Part shown: in pieces, positions 8,813 through 21,203 of the stretch
How positions within the stretch are numbered: the first letter of the stretch is position 1
How the letters are laid out: each line of letters starts with the position of its first letter
Source of the DNA: Streptomyces sp. CT34
GTDB lineage: Bacteria > Actinomycetota > Actinomycetes > Streptomycetales > Streptomycetaceae
Reading direction: 5' to 3'
NCBI RefSeq assembly: GCF_000805335.1
Contig: NZ_KN708638.1
Location: 2,086,402 to 2,150,401, forward strand
DNA: 64,000 nt
The notes under the pieces: model-generated
Told to the model about the DNA's origin: nothing
Seen by the model: the letters and a program-made list of their open reading frames with translations, nothing else
The model's database searches: none
Position numbers and translations under genes: made by a program

Positions 8813-9645
8813 CTACCGCCCGTTGCGGCGGACGCCCTCGCCCAGCCGTCCCGCCAGGGTGCGGACCGCCGTGAGCCCGGCGTCGAGGTCGCCCTCCGCG
8901 GCCAGCAGGCACTTGACGAAGGCCGAGCCGACGATCACCCCGTCCGCGAACCGGGCCACCTCGGCGGCCTGTTCGGCGTTGGAGACGCCGAGCCCCACGC
9001 AGACGGGGAGGCCGCGACGGGCACCGGGGGTGGCGCGGGTGCGGGCCACCAGGTCCTCGGCCTCGCGGCCGACGGACTCGCGGGTGCCGGTGACGCCCAT
9101 GAGGGAAGCGGCGTAGACGAAGCCGCTGCCGGCCTCGGTGATCTTGGCGAGCCGCTCGTCCCGGCTGCTCGGGGCGACCACGAAGACGGTGGCCAGCCCG
9201 TGCTGCTCGGCGGCCTTCCGCCACACCTCGGACTCCTCGACCGGCAGGTCCGGCAGGATGCAGCCGGCGCCGCCCGCCTCGGCGAGATCGGCGGCGAACC
9301 GCTCGACGCCGTAGCGGTCGACCGGGTTCCAGTACGTCATGCAGAGCACCGGTGCGCCGGTGGCGGCGTGCACCTCGCGGACCGTGCGGATCACGTCGAC
9401 GATCCTGATGCCGCCGCGCAGCGCGATGTCGTCGGCGGTCTGGATCACCGGGCCGTCCAGGACCGGGTCGCTGTGCGGGAGGCCGACCTCGACGATGTCG
9501 CAGCCGCCGTCGAGCATCTCGGTCATCGCCCGGACACCGCCGTCGACGGTGGGGAAGCCGGCCGGGAGGTAGCCGACCAGCGCCGCCCGGTCCTCCTTGC
9601 GGGCCTGGGCCAGCACGGACGTCAGCAGTTCGATGTTGCCCGCCA

Positions 9646-9646
<1 letters not shown>
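8813..9646 (-). CDS. trpA: tryptophan synthase alpha subunit
   Basis: 277 aa TIM barrel that cleaves indole-3-glycerol phosphate to indole and glyceraldehyde-3-phosphate, passing indole to TrpB. VGYLPAGFP and VEVGLPHSDPVLDGPVIQ carry the catalytic Glu (after V) and Asp (in LDGP). The phosphate-binding C-terminal strand is CVGLGVSNAEQ / DGVIVGSAFV. The start ATG at 9646 shares its A with the trpB stop (TGATG), indicating coupling with trpB as expected for a 1:1 alpha-beta complex. Confidence 0.97.
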
Positions 9647-10917
<1,271 letters not shown>

Positions 10918-11023
10918 CTGAGCACTCCTCGACCGGGGCCTACCGCCCCGGAGGTCCGGTATGTCGGGATGACGTGACGGGTGCTGCGCGCGGTGGCGCG
11001 CCGCCCCTACGGGGACGGACGCG

Positions 11024-11191
11024 TCAGCGCGCGGTCCCCGGGCGCCATCGCATCCCGTTGATCTGGCCCGGTTCGGAGCCGATGTGGTAGCGGACCCGGC
11101 GTCCGCGGACCCGCCGTGCCGGCGCCCGGCAGCCGCGGTGCCACGAGGGCAGCGCGGAGAACTCGGCCTCGGGGCGGCGGACGGCGGTCAT
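11024..11191 (-). CDS. trpM: TrpM-like small protein of the trp cluster
   Basis: A 55-aa frame between trpC and trpB: ATG at 11191, TGA at 11024. The C-terminal half contains [18 protein letters not shown], preceded by an Arg-rich segment ([13 protein letters not shown]). A 63-aa protein named TrpM occupies exactly this trpC-trpB position in S. coelicolor and modulates tryptophan synthesis and differentiation (from memory). The position, size and conserved-looking GQINGMRW segment support the call; the first 20 residues are less certain. An AGGGA sequence lies upstream of the ATG. Confidence 0.72.
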   Translation of the reverse strand: MTAVRRPEAEFSALPSWHRGCRAPARRVRGRRVRYHIGSEPGQINGMRWRPGTAR

Positions 11192-11223
11192 CTCGGCGGT
11201 CCCTGTCTCCTCGGTCCGGCCGG

Positions 11224-12033
11224 TCAGTCCCGGCCGTGCCGGATCGCCGGGTGGGAGCCCGCCGCGACCAGGTCGGCGACCGCGGTCCTGGGGTCCTTGC
11301 CGGTGACCAGCGACTCGCCCACCAGCACGGCGTCGGCGCCCTCGTTGGCGTACGCGATCAGGTCGTGCGGCCCGCGCACCCCGGACTCGGCGACCTTGAC
11401 GATGTGGTCGGGGATCTCGGGGGCGACCCGGGCGAAGGTGTTCCGGTCGACCTCAAGGGTCTTCAGGTTGCGGGCGTTGACCCCGATGATCCGGGCGCCG
11501 GCGTCCACCGCGCGGGCGACCTCTTCCTCGTCGTGCGCCTCGACCAGCGGCGTCAGCCCGATCGACTCGGCCCGCTCGATGAGCGAGACCAGCGCCTCCT
11601 GCTCCAGCGCGGCGACGATCAGCAGCACCAGGTCGGCACCGTAGGCGCGGGCCTCCCACAGCTGGTAGGCGGTGACGATGAAGTCCTTGCGCAGGATGGG
11701 GATGTCGACCTTGGCGCGGACCGCCTCCAGGTCGGCCAGCGAGCCTCCGAACCGGCGCTGCTCGGTGAGCACGGAGATGACCGCGGCGCCGCCCGCTTCG
11801 TAGTCGGCGGCCAGGCCCGCGGGGTCGGCGATCGCGGCGAGCGCGCCCTTGGACGGGCTGGAGCGCTTGACCTCGCAGATCACCGTGACGCTCTCGCCCT
11901 TCAGGGCGGCGACACCGTCCTTCGCCGGGCGCGCCTTGCGGGCCCGCTCCTTGAGCTCGTCGAGGCTGACGCGCGCCTGCCGCTCTGCGAGGTCGGCGCG
12001 GACTCCGTCGATGATCTCATCGAGCACGCTCAC
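11224..12033 (-). CDS. trpC: indole-3-glycerol phosphate synthase
   Basis: 269 aa, monofunctional TrpC (no fused TrpF). It closes the indole ring from CdRP. Start GTG at 12033, [10 protein letters not shown], with a strong AAGGAGG about 8 nt upstream. Active-site segments are [13 protein letters not shown] (catalytic Lys), ILRKDFI (second Lys), [26 protein letters not shown] and AESGV. A 33-nt spacer separates it from trpM downstream. Confidence 0.97.
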   Translation of the reverse strand: MSVLDEIIDGVRADLAERQARVSLDELKERARKARPAKDGVAALKGESVTVICEVKRSSPSKGALAAIADPAGLAADYEAGGAAVISVLTEQRRFGGSLADLEAVRAKVDIPILRKDFIVTAYQLWEARAYGADLVLLIVAALEQEALVSLIERAESIGLTPLVEAHDEEEVARAVDAGARIIGVNARNLKTLEVDRNTFARVAPEIPDHIVKVAESGVRGPHDLIAYANEGADAVLVGESLVTGKDPRTAVADLVAAGSHPAIRHGRD

Positions 12034-12062
12034 GCGAGCGGCCTCCTTCTTGAACGGTGGAG

Positions 12063-12096
12063 GGGACAGTGACCTGCGGGACTCAACCGCTGTCCC
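12063..12096 (-). promoter_or_regulatory. inverted repeat in the trpC leader
   Basis: GGGACAG at 12063-12069 and CTGTCCC at 12090-12096 are perfect complements separated by 20 nt, 30-60 nt upstream of the trpC ribosome site. The spacer upstream of trpC is about 175 nt, longer than the other junctions of this cluster. A separate trpC promoter or leader control is therefore possible. I see no Trp-rich leader peptide here. Confidence 0.35.
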
Positions 12097-12208
12097 AGCT
12101 GGTTCTCCGATGGTATCCGTCGCGGGGGGCAGGTCCCGCATCCGGTGGACCGCGGTCCCACTACCTGGACATCTCCGGGATTCGCGGGGATTTGTCCCGG
12201 TGTGCGGA

Positions 12209-12700
12209 TCACGGGTGCAGCCCGGCGCCGAAGGGGAGGTTGCGGACCGCGGTGAAGGCCAGCAGCAGCCCGCCCAGCGCCCACCAGTGGACGGGGCGCG
12301 GGCGCGGCCCGGCGGTCCGGCGTCCGCGTGCGGCGCGGGTGAGCCAGACCAGCCAGAAGAGTGCGAAGGCGGCGTAGCCGGCCACCGCGAGGGCGTTGGC
12401 CGCCAGGGCCGCGGCGAGGTCTCCGTGCGCCACGGCGTAGGCGCTGCGCAGGCCGCCGCAGGCCGGGCAGTAGACGCCGGTGAGGTGCAGCAGCGGGCAG
12501 ACGGGATAGTGACCGGGTTCGTTGGGGTCGACGGTGCCGACCCCGGCGAAGGCGGCGGTGAGCGTCGCAAGGGTGGTCACCGGCGCGGCAAGACGGCGCA
12601 GCGGGCCGCGGCATCCGTCCGACCGCGCCGGGACCACAGGATCGCTCACGGTGCCGATGCTGCTACCGAATGCGCGAAGGCGCAGCTTCTCGGCCGCCAT
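12209..12700 (-). CDS. DUF2752 membrane protein
   Basis: About 163 aa from the ATG at 12700 ([11 protein letters not shown]); a GTG at 12715 or at 12649 is also possible, and none has a clear ribosome site. The DUF2752 signature [21 protein letters not shown] (read with its first residues) holds the conserved C-P-x-C-G-G-x-R motif. Three membrane segments are visible ([39 protein letters not shown]). Function unknown. The location between trpE and trpC is conserved in streptomycetes as far as I recall. Confidence 0.82.
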   Translation of the reverse strand: MAAEKLRLRAFGSSIGTVSDPVVPARSDGCRGPLRRLAAPVTTLATLTAAFAGVGTVDPNEPGHYPVCPLLHLTGVYCPACGGLRSAYAVAHGDLAAALAANALAVAGYAAFALFWLVWLTRAARGRRTAGPRPRPVHWWALGGLLLAFTAVRNLPFGAGLHP

Positions 12701-12785
12701 ACGGGGGGCGGGCACGGGCGGCCGGTACGCCGTGGGCGGGCGTACGGGCCGGGAAGCGGCGCCTTCGTGGGGTGTCGAGCGGGGG

Positions 12786-13025
12786 TCAGCTCTCCTGCGG
12801 CTGCGCCTTGACCACCGGATTGGCCGCGCGCTTGGGCGCCTGGCCGAGGCCGGCCGCGCGCATCACGCCACCCACCACGGCACCGGCGCCGATCAGCACG
12901 ATGCCCGCCCAGAAACCGGGCACGTTCGCCATCACCATGAAGGCTCCCGCGACGCAGAAGCCGATGAACGAGATGATGACGCCGGTCCAGGCGGCGGGGG
13001 TGTGTCCGTGGCCACTGCTCGACAT
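12786..13025 (-). CDS. HGxxPAAW-family small membrane protein
   Basis: 79 aa, ATG at 13025 with GAGGAG 8 nt upstream. The N-terminus MSSSGHGHTPAAWTGV contains the family's defining H-G-x-x-P-A-A-W. Two membrane helices follow (IISFIGFCVAGAFMVMA and WAGIVLIGAGAVVGGVM), then a short basic tail. This actinobacterial family has no assigned function and is often next to trp genes. Confidence 0.88.
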   Translation of the reverse strand: MSSSGHGHTPAAWTGVIISFIGFCVAGAFMVMANVPGFWAGIVLIGAGAVVGGVMRAAGLGQAPKRAANPVVKAQPQES

Positions 13026-13110
13026 TGAGTGCTCCTCGTTACTCGGTCGCGCCGGGGTACGGGCGCGGAAATCTCGTCGTCCATTGTCACCGATGGCGTA
13101 CGGACCCCTT

Positions 13111-13800
13111 TTACCGGGTGGGGTCCTCACCGCGGTCCAGGGACTTCCAGATCTCCTCCGGGCGGTCCAGGTCCGGCGGCGCCGGGGCGCGCCGCGGTCC
13201 GCGGGCGCCGCCGGGGGTGCGCTCGTAACGGCCCGACATCGCCGGCCAGTAGCGCCCGTGGACCAGGGCCAGCACGCCGGCGAGCAGCAGCAGCAGACCG
13301 CCGGCGGCGCCGACCCACGGCCAGACGGTGTGTGTGACGTGATGCACATCGGCACCGGTCATCCCGACCGCGTCGGCGGCCTTCTCGCGGAGCGCGGAGG
13401 TGTCGGAGTCGCCGAGCGCCGCGGCGACGGCGACGCCCAGGCCGCTGAGCGCCAGCAGCGCGGCGACCGCCACCCGGCCGGCCCGGCGGACCGCGAAGAC
13501 GGCGACCAGCGCGGCCAGCCCGACCACGGCCAGCGCGCCGGGCACGCCGGTGACGTCGGCGCCGGTCACGGTGCGCGGCAGCTCGCCCTGGGCCAGCACC
13601 GCGTTGCCCTGGGCCCAGGTGCGGCCGGACGCCAGCAGCGCCAGGCCCGCGCCGGCGGCGCCGAGGACCAGCGCGAGGGCGAGGCTGCGCATCGCGCTGC
13701 GCGCGGGCCGGGCGGACGCGGTCGCGGGCCCGGCGCCGGACTCGTGGGCGGACTCGCCGCCGGGCTCGGTGTCGGTACGGGACTGGGGTGCGGCACTCAC
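13111..13800 (-). CDS. TIGR02234-type tryptophan-biosynthesis-associated membrane protein
   Basis: 229 aa from GTG at 13800 (VSAAPQSRTDTE); GTGs at 13806/13809 would add 2-3 residues. Four membrane helices (ALALVLGAAGAGLALLAS, LAVVGLAALVAVFAV, VAALLALSGLGVAVAA, VGAAGGLLLLLAGVLALV) and a cytoplasmic tail with PEEIWKSLDRGEDPT, characteristic of the family. It lies directly downstream of trpE. A link to tryptophan synthesis is inferred from position only. Confidence 0.88.
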   Translation of the reverse strand: MSAAPQSRTDTEPGGESAHESGAGPATASARPARSAMRSLALALVLGAAGAGLALLASGRTWAQGNAVLAQGELPRTVTGADVTGVPGALAVVGLAALVAVFAVRRAGRVAVAALLALSGLGVAVAAALGDSDTSALREKAADAVGMTGADVHHVTHTVWPWVGAAGGLLLLLAGVLALVHGRYWPAMSGRYERTPGGARGPRRAPAPPDLDRPEEIWKSLDRGEDPTR

Positions 13801-13855
13801 GCCCACCACTATCGCCTACCGGCCGGTGCGGCCCGTCGCGCGGGGGTGCGCGAGG

Positions 13856-15424
13856 TCAGGTGCCCAGGTGGTTGGCGGTGTGCACGGCGCGCAGCACGGC
13901 CGCGGCCTTGTTGCGGCACTCGGTGTCCTCGGCGACCGGGTCGGAGTCGGCGACGATGCCGGCCCCGGCCTGGACGTAGGCGGTGCCGTCCCGCAGCAGG
14001 GCGGTGCGGATCGCGATGGCGGTGTCGGAGTTGCCGGCGAAGTCGAGGTAGCCGACGCAGCCGCCGTACAGCCCGCGCCGGGTCGGCTCCAGCTCCTCGA
14101 TGATCTGGAGGGCGCGCGGCTTGGGGGCGCCGGAGAGGGTGCCGGCGGGGAAGCAGGCGGTGAGCACGTCGAAGGCGGTACGGCCCTCGGCGACCGTCCC
14201 GGTCACCGTCGAGACGATGTGCATGACGTGGCTGTAGCGCTCGACGGACATGAAGTCGACGACCTCGACGCTGCCCGGCTCGCAGACCCGGCCCAGGTCG
14301 TTGCGGCCCAGGTCGACCAGCATCAGGTGCTCGGCGCGCTCCTTGGGGTCGGCCATCAGCTCGTCGGCCAGCGTCTGGTCCTCCTGGACGGTCGCGCCGC
14401 GCGGGCGGGTGCCGGCGATCGGGTGCACCATCGCCCGGCCGTCCTCGACCTTCACCAGCGCCTCCGGGCTGGAGCCGACCACGTCGAAGGCGCCGCCGTC
14501 GCCGTCCTCGAAGCGGAAGAGGTACATGTACGGGCTGGGGTTGGTCGCCCGCAGCACCCGGTAGACGTCCAACGCGCTTGCCGTGCAGGGGGTTTCGAAC
14601 CGCTGGGAGGGCACCACCTGGAAGGCCTCGCCGGCCCGGATGCGCTCCTTGATGTCCTCGACGGCGGCCATGAAGGCGTCGGCGCCCCACTCGCCGGTGT
14701 ACGGGGGCACGGCGGACGGCGGCAGCGCGGCGGCGCTCGCGGGGGCGGGGCGGGCGAGGTCGTCGGCCATGGTGTCGAGGCGGGCCACCGCGTCCGCGTA
14801 CGCCTCGTCGACGCCGGTGTCCTGGTCGTTGTGGTTGATCGCGTTCGCGATCAGCAGGACCGTGCCGCTCCAGTGGTCGAGGACCGCGAGGTCGGAGGCG
14901 AGGAGCATGGTCAGCTCGGGCAGCCGCAGGTCGTCGGTGGTGGAGTCGCCGATCCGCTCCAGGTGGCGCACGATGTCGTAGCCGAGGTAGCCGACCATGC
15001 CGCCGGTGAACGGGGGCAGCCCGGCGCCCTCGACGAGGTCCCGGGTGGGGGCACCTCCCACGCCGCGAGGCGTAGGGGGAGTGTGCAGGGCCTCGACGGT
15101 GGCGCGCAGCGCGACCAGCGGGTCGCCGCCGGTGGGCACGCCGACCGGCGGGGCGCCCAGCCACTGCGCCCGCCCGTCGCGGGCGGTCAGCGTCGCGGCG
15201 CTGCGGACGCCGATGAACGAGTACCGCGACCACGTACGGCCGTTCTCGGCGGATTCGAGGAGGAAGGTGCCGGGACGCTCGGCGGCGAGCTTGCGGTAGA
15301 GCCCGACCGGGGTGTCGCCGTCCGCCAGCAGGCGCCGGGTGACGGGGATGACCCGCCGGTCCTTGGCGAGTGCGCGGAAGGTGTCGAGGTCCGGATTGGC
15401 GGTGCCGGTGGTTCCCGTGGTCAT
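13856..15424 (-). CDS. trpE: anthranilate synthase component I
   Basis: 522 aa chorismate-binding enzyme that makes anthranilate with the glutamine amidotransferase subunit TrpG (not in this window). [17 protein letters not shown] carries the LLES motif of the tryptophan feedback site, so end-product inhibition is expected. The chorismate-binding block is intact: [65 protein letters not shown]. Residues ~115-127 (around [14 protein letters not shown]) are an insert that coincides with a palindromic DNA element. It starts 12 nt after the hisI stop, so it appears to be transcribed with hisI. Confidence 0.97.
   Translation of the reverse strand: MTTGTTGTANPDLDTFRALAKDRRVIPVTRRLLADGDTPVGLYRKLAAERPGTFLLESAENGRTWSRYSFIGVRSAATLTARDGRAQWLGAPPVGVPTGGDPLVALRATVEALHTPPTPRGVGGAPTRDLVEGAGLPPFTGGMVGYLGYDIVRHLERIGDSTTDDLRLPELTMLLASDLAVLDHWSGTVLLIANAINHNDQDTGVDEAYADAVARLDTMADDLARPAPASAAALPPSAVPPYTGEWGADAFMAAVEDIKERIRAGEAFQVVPSQRFETPCTASALDVYRVLRATNPSPYMYLFRFEDGDGGAFDVVGSSPEALVKVEDGRAMVHPIAGTRPRGATVQEDQTLADELMADPKERAEHLMLVDLGRNDLGRVCEPGSVEVVDFMSVERYSHVMHIVSTVTGTVAEGRTAFDVLTACFPAGTLSGAPKPRALQIIEELEPTRRGLYGGCVGYLDFAGNSDTAIAIRTALLRDGTAYVQAGAGIVADSDPVAEDTECRNKAAAVLRAVHTANHLGT
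15046..15081. repeat. GC-rich palindromic element read in frame within trpE
   Basis: The core ACGCC-GCGA-GGCGT (15060-15073) is a perfect 5-bp stem with a GNRA-type tetraloop, flanked by CTCCC (15055-15059) and GGGAG (15077-15081). It has the look of the small palindromic repeats scattered through Streptomyces genomes, and adds about 13 residues ([11 protein letters not shown]) to TrpE without breaking the frame. Confidence 0.5.
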
Positions 15425-15435
15425 GGCAGCGGAGC

Positions 15436-15849
15436 CTACTGGTCGCCGGCCGGCGCGCTCGCCAGTACGTCGGCATCGAAGCAGGTGCGGTCGCCGGTGT
15501 GGCAGGCCGCGCCGACCTGGTCGACCTTGACCAGCACGGTGTCGGCATCGCAGTCCAGGGCCACGGACTTGACGTACTGGACGTGACCGGAGGTGTCGCC
15601 CTTGACCCAGTACTCCTGGCGGCTGCGGGACCAGTACGTGCAGCGGCCGGTGGTGAGCGTGCGGTGCAGCGCCTCGTCGTCCATCCAGCCGAGCATCAGC
15701 ACCTCGCCGGTGTCGTACTGCTGGGCGATGGCGGGGACCAGGCCGTCGGCGCCGCGCTTGAGGCGGGGGGCGATGGCGGGATCCAGGGCGGGGGTGGTGG
15801 GAGAGGAGGGGGCGGGGGTGGTGGGAGAAGAGGTGGGAGAACCGGTCAT
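15436..15849 (-). CDS. hisI: phosphoribosyl-AMP cyclohydrolase
   Basis: 137 aa from the ATG at 15849. Catalyses the third step of histidine synthesis, opening the adenine ring of PR-AMP. Core motifs: [37 protein letters not shown], and the zinc-binding Cys residues in [18 protein letters not shown]. Only the cyclohydrolase domain is present; HisE is separate, as in other actinomycetes. The first ~25 residues are a Ser/Pro/Thr leader generated by a 24-bp tandem repeat. CACAAT followed by 6 nt and the ATG suggests leaderless transcription. Confidence 0.96.
   Translation of the reverse strand: MTGSPTSSPTTPAPSSPTTPALDPAIAPRLKRGADGLVPAIAQQYDTGEVLMLGWMDDEALHRTLTTGRCTYWSRSRQEYWVKGDTSGHVQYVKSVALDCDADTVLVKVDQVGAACHTGDRTCFDADVLASAPAGDQ
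15787..15834. repeat. 24-bp tandem repeat (two copies) in the 5' end of hisI
   Basis: Two adjacent 24-bp units, 15787-15810 and 15811-15834, are nearly identical (core GCGGGGGTGGTGGGAGA on the plus strand). They encode the repeated SPTTPAPS-type peptide at the HisI N-terminus, probably from replication slippage. Confidence 0.75.
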
Positions 15850-15881
15850 GTGTCCATTGTGCCGTGCGGCATGCTGCCGGT

Positions 15882-16025
15882 ATGCATCAGCAGCCGTCGG
15901 CCGAGCCGCCGCCACCGCCGGACCCGGACCGTGTCGCGAGGGTCGCGGTGCGGGTGCTGGTGGCGGTGTTCGTGGCGGCGGCGGTGGCGGCCGTGCTGGT
16001 GGTGACGTGGGTGCTGCGGAGCTGA
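15882..16025 (+). CDS. small single-pass membrane protein
   Basis: 47-aa frame, ATG at 15882, TGA ending 16025. A Pro-rich, acidic N-terminus ([12 protein letters not shown]) is followed by one long hydrophobic helix ([21 protein letters not shown]). No known family. Third codon positions are almost all G or C, which supports coding. It diverges from hisI with a 32-nt gap and has no clear ribosome site, so it would have to be leaderless. Confidence 0.5.
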   Translation: MHQQPSAEPPPPPDPDRVARVAVRVLVAVFVAAAVAAVLVVTWVLRS

Positions 16026-16082
16026 CGGCCGGCGGGTGCGGCGGCCGGGGGCGGCGCCGTGGCAGGGGATGCCGGGCGGTCG

Positions 16083-16088
16083 TAGGGT
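16083..16088 (+). promoter_or_regulatory. -10 element for a leaderless transcript
   Basis: TAGGGT sits 6 nt before the ATG of the TIGR03085-type gene, the spacing at which transcription would begin at or near the start codon. No ribosome-binding sequence precedes that ATG, which fits a leaderless mRNA. Confidence 0.4.
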
Positions 16089-16094
16089 GGCCGT

Positions 16095-16727
16095 ATGTCG
16101 ACCCATGCGAAGCGTGAACGGCTCCTTCTGGCCGACCTGTTGGAGAGCGCCGGGCCCGAGGCCGCGACGCTGTGCGAGAGCTGGACGGCGCGGGATCTGG
16201 CCGCGCACGTGGTGGTGCGCGAGCGGCGCGCCGACGCGTCCGCGGGGATCCTCGTCAAGCCGCTGGCGGCGCGGCTGGAGCGGGTGCAGGCGGAGTTCGC
16301 GGCGAAGCCGTACGAGGAGCTGATCCAGCTGATCAGGACCGGGCCGCCGAAGATGTCGCCGTTCGCGCTGAAGCCGATCGACGAGGCGTCCAACACGGTG
16401 GAGTTCTATGTGCACGCCGAGGACGTGCGGCGCGCCCAGCCGGACTGGTCGCCGCGCGAGCTGGACCCGGTCTTCTCGGACGCGCTGTGGGCGCGGCTGG
16501 AGCGGGCGGCCCGGGTGCTGGGCCGGAAGGCGCCGGTGGGGCTGGTGCTGCGGCGGCCGAACGGGCAGACGGCGGTGGCGCACCGGGGCACCCCGGTGGT
16601 GACGGTCACCGGCGAGCCGGGCGAGCTGACGCTGTTCGCGTTCGGGCGGCAGGACGCGGCGGACGTGGAGCTGGACGGGGACAAGGACGCGGTCGCCAAG
16701 GTGCTGGAGGCGAAGCTGGGCGTCTGA
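16095..16727 (+). CDS. TIGR03085-family metal-binding protein (mycothiol-dependent isomerase-like)
   Basis: 210 aa. The N-terminal DinB-like four-helix segment contains [20 protein letters not shown], where the His of W-x-x-x-D-L-x-x-H is a predicted metal ligand. The C-terminal part ends in a beta-rich domain with [19 protein letters not shown], typical of this actinobacterial family. Relatives include mycothiol-dependent maleylpyruvate isomerase and uncharacterised proteins. The reaction here is unknown. It is not close enough to the his or trp genes to tie it to them. Confidence 0.85.
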   Translation: MSTHAKRERLLLADLLESAGPEAATLCESWTARDLAAHVVVRERRADASAGILVKPLAARLERVQAEFAAKPYEELIQLIRTGPPKMSPFALKPIDEASNTVEFYVHAEDVRRAQPDWSPRELDPVFSDALWARLERAARVLGRKAPVGLVLRRPNGQTAVAHRGTPVVTVTGEPGELTLFAFGRQDAADVELDGDKDAVAKVLEAKLGV

Positions 16728-16749
16728 CGCGCGCCCGCCGGCCGGGGCG

Positions 16750-17649
16750 TCAGGACGTCCCCAGGCCCAGGTGCTCCATCAGGATGCGCTCCAGCTCGCG
16801 GGCGGCCCGCGGCGGGGAGACGTCGCCGCGGTGCGCGACGGAGACCACCCGGTGCATGCCGGGGGTGGCGAACCGGGTGACGCGCAGCCCGGAGCGTTCG
16901 GCGACCATGCTGGGGACGACGGCGATGCCGAGCCCGGCGCGGACGAAGCCGAGGACGGCGTCCATCTCACCGCCCTCGACGGTGAAGGTGGGCTCGAAGC
17001 CGGCCGCCCGGCATGCCGCGGTGGTGAATTCCCGCAGGTCGTAGCCGCGGCGGAACATGGCCAGCGGCCGGCCGCGCAGGTCCTCGACGCGGATGCGGGT
17101 GCGCCGGCCGCCCACCGGGGCCGGGCGGCCCGGGGCGGAGACCACCACCAGCTCCTCGCGCAGCAGCTCGGCGGTGGCCAGCGCCGGGGCCTGCACCGGC
17201 AGCGGCGTGATGATCAGCGCCAGGTCCAGCTCGCCGTCGGCCAGCGCCCGTACGAGGTCCTGGGAGCCGTCCTCGGTGACGATCAGGTCGACACCCGGGT
17301 AGCTGGTGTGGAAGGCGCTCAGGACGTCGGGGACCAGGCTGGCGCAGAGGCTGGGCGGGGCCCCGAGGCGGAGCCGGCCGCGGCGCAGCCGGGCGACCTC
17401 CTGGACCTCGCGGCGGGCGGTCTCGGTGTCGGCGAGGATGCGCCGGGCCAGCGGCAGCAGGGTCTCGCCGGCGTCGGTGAGGGTGATGTGGCCGCGTGCG
17501 CGGTGGAACAGCTCGGCGCCCAACTCCCGTTCCAGGGACCGGATCTGCTGGGACAGGGAGGGCTGGGCGACGTGTTCGCGTTCGGCGGCGCGGGTGAAGT
17601 GGCGGGTGTCGGCCACGGCGGTGAAGTAGCGGAGCTGCTGTAGCTGCAT
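16750..17649 (-). CDS. LysR-family transcriptional regulator
   Basis: 299 aa from the ATG at 17649 (MQLQQLRYFTAVAD). The N-terminal winged helix-turn-helix is classical: FTRAAEREHVAQPSLSQQIRSLEREL. A linker helix and a periplasmic-binding-protein-like effector domain (about residues 90-295) follow. It is divergent from sdhCAB, with a perfect T-N11-A palindrome between them, so it probably controls the succinate dehydrogenase operon and itself. The effector is not predictable. TATATT 6 nt before the ATG suggests a leaderless message. Confidence 0.93.
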   Translation of the reverse strand: MQLQQLRYFTAVADTRHFTRAAEREHVAQPSLSQQIRSLERELGAELFHRARGHITLTDAGETLLPLARRILADTETARREVQEVARLRRGRLRLGAPPSLCASLVPDVLSAFHTSYPGVDLIVTEDGSQDLVRALADGELDLALIITPLPVQAPALATAELLREELVVVSAPGRPAPVGGRRTRIRVEDLRGRPLAMFRRGYDLREFTTAACRAAGFEPTFTVEGGEMDAVLGFVRAGLGIAVVPSMVAERSGLRVTRFATPGMHRVVSVAHRGDVSPPRAARELERILMEHLGLGTS

Positions 17650-17669
17650 GAGGGGAATATAAGGCAGCG

Positions 17670-17684
17670 ATAGGCGCAGCCTAT
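17670..17684. promoter_or_regulatory. LysR-type operator (T-N11-A palindrome)
   Basis: ATAGGC-GCA-GCCTAT is a perfect 6-bp inverted repeat with a 3-nt centre and contains T-N11-A, the standard LysR box. It lies 21 bp upstream of the LysR start and 61 bp upstream of sdhC, the usual place for such an activator/autorepressor site. Confidence 0.65.
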
Positions 17685-17705
17685 GGAGATGAGCCGCACC
17701 ATGTC

Positions 17706-17736
17706 TTGGACTGATCGGCGGCACCGTCCCTACCGT
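17706..17736 (+). promoter_or_regulatory. candidate promoter of sdhCAB
   Basis: TTGGAC (17706-17711) and TACCGT (17731-17736) are spaced 19 bp apart and end 8 nt before the sdhC ATG, so the transcript would be leaderless or nearly so. The LysR-type palindrome is immediately upstream, in an activating position. No ribosome site is visible. Confidence 0.4.
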
Positions 17737-17744
17737 CGGGACCC

Positions 17745-18500
17745 ATGGCACTGGACACAAGGACGGATCGACGGCCGTCCGTCACGGGCGTTCTGTGGCG
17801 CTCGACCGTCGGCAAGAAGACGGCGATGGCGGTCAGCGGCATCGTGATGCTGCTGTACCTGGTCGTCCACATGCTGGGCAACCTCAAGATCTTCTTCGGA
17901 TCCCCGGACTTCAACGCCTATGCCGCCTGGCTGCGCACCATCGGCGAGCCCTTCCTGCACCACGAGTGGTTCCTGTGGCTCGCCCGGGTGGTGCTGGTCG
18001 TCGCGGTCGTCACGCACGCGGTGGCCGCCTACCAGCTCAGCCGCCGGGACCTCGCCGCGCGCCCGGCGAAGTACGCCCACCCGTCGCCCGGCCGCCACCC
18101 CTGGCCGAGGCGCTTCGCGCCGCACCTCCTTCTGCGCCGCCGCGCGAGCTACGCCACCCGCACCATGCGCTGGGGCGGGATCATCCTCGGGCTGTTCATC
18201 GTCTGGCACATCCTGGACCTGACGACGCTGACGGTGAACCCGCGCGCCGAGGCCGGCCATCCGTACCAGAACGTGGTGGCGAGCTTCTCCACCTGGTACG
18301 GCGACGTGATCTACATCGTGGCGATGCTCGCGCTCGGCCTGCACATCCGGCACGGCTTCTGGAGCGCCGCGCAGACCCTGGGCGCCAACCGGCCCGGCCG
18401 CGACCGGCTGCTCAAGGGCCTGGCGAACGCCCTCGCCGCCACCCTGACCGCCGGCTTCATCGCCGTCCCCGTCTCCGTGATGACCGGAGTAGTGAGCTGA
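17745..18500 (+). CDS. sdhC: succinate dehydrogenase cytochrome b subunit
   Basis: 251 aa, single membrane anchor protein with five hydrophobic helices (e.g. [64 protein letters not shown]). Conserved His residues lie in LVVHML, VTHAV, VWHILD and GLHIRHG, matching the di-haem anchors of type B succinate:quinone reductases. It is coupled to the flavoprotein gene 1 nt downstream, and one anchor replaces the SdhC/SdhD pair. Confidence 0.92.
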   Translation: MALDTRTDRRPSVTGVLWRSTVGKKTAMAVSGIVMLLYLVVHMLGNLKIFFGSPDFNAYAAWLRTIGEPFLHHEWFLWLARVVLVVAVVTHAVAAYQLSRRDLAARPAKYAHPSPGRHPWPRRFAPHLLLRRRASYATRTMRWGGIILGLFIVWHILDLTTLTVNPRAEAGHPYQNVVASFSTWYGDVIYIVAMLALGLHIRHGFWSAAQTLGANRPGRDRLLKGLANALAATLTAGFIAVPVSVMTGVVS

Positions 18501-18501
18501 C

Positions 18502-20456
<1,955 letters not shown>

Positions 20457-20460
<4 letters not shown>

Positions 20461-21197
20461 GGCTCACCCTGCGCGTCTGGCGCCAGAAGAACGCCGACGC
20501 CCCCGGCACCATGACCCCCTACGACGTCGACGGCGTCTCGCCCGACATGTCGTTCCTCGAAATGCTCGACACCCTCAACGAGCGGCTGATCCTGGACGGT
20601 GACGATCCGGTCGCCTTCGACCACGACTGCCGCGAGGGCATCTGCGGCGCGTGCAGCCTGGTCATCAACGGCGACGCCCACGGGCCCGAGCGGACCACCA
20701 CCTGCCAGCTGCACATGCGGTCGTTCGCCGACGGCGACACCATCGACATCGAGCCCTGGCGCGCCGCGGCCTTCCCGGTCGTCAAGGACCTGGTCGTGGA
20801 CCGCTCCGCCTTCGACCGGATCATCCAGTCCGGCGGCTACATCACCGCGCCCACCGGCTCCGCCCCCGAGGCGCACGCCACCGCCGTCCCCAAGCCGGTG
20901 GCCGACACCGCCTTCGAGCACGCCGAGTGCATCGGCTGCGGCGCGTGCGTGGCGGCCTGCCCCAACGGCTCGGCGATGCTCTTCACCTCCGCCAAGGTCG
21001 TCCATCTCAACTCGCTGCCGCAGGGCGCCCCGGAGCGGGAGTCCCGGGTCCTGGACATGGTCGGCCGGATGGACGCCGAGGGCTTCGGCGGCTGCACCAA
21101 CACCGGCGAGTGCGCCACCGCCTGCCCGAAGGGCATCCCGCTCTTCAGCATCGCGACGATGAACCGGGAGTTCGTCCGGGCGGCCCGGAAGCGCTGA
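20457..21197 (+). CDS. sdhB: succinate dehydrogenase iron-sulfur subunit
   Basis: 246 aa in an ATGA overlap with sdhA. The [2Fe-2S] plant-type site is [12 protein letters not shown] plus the downstream Cys of TTTCQLHM. The two C-terminal clusters are in [13 protein letters not shown] and [15 protein letters not shown]. It transfers electrons from FAD to the haem/quinone anchor. It ends 44 nt before the convergent hisF, with a strong hairpin between. Confidence 0.96.
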
Positions 21198-21203
21198 GCG
21201 ACG

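Noticed and set aside
13400-15586. Long plus-strand frame opposite trpE and its neighbour.
   Set aside because: Low-complexity Gly/Val/Arg translation antisense to clearly conserved genes.
13111-15849. Trp leader peptide and attenuator in front of trpE.
   Set aside because: trpE begins 12 nt after hisI, and no Trp-rich small frame is present there.
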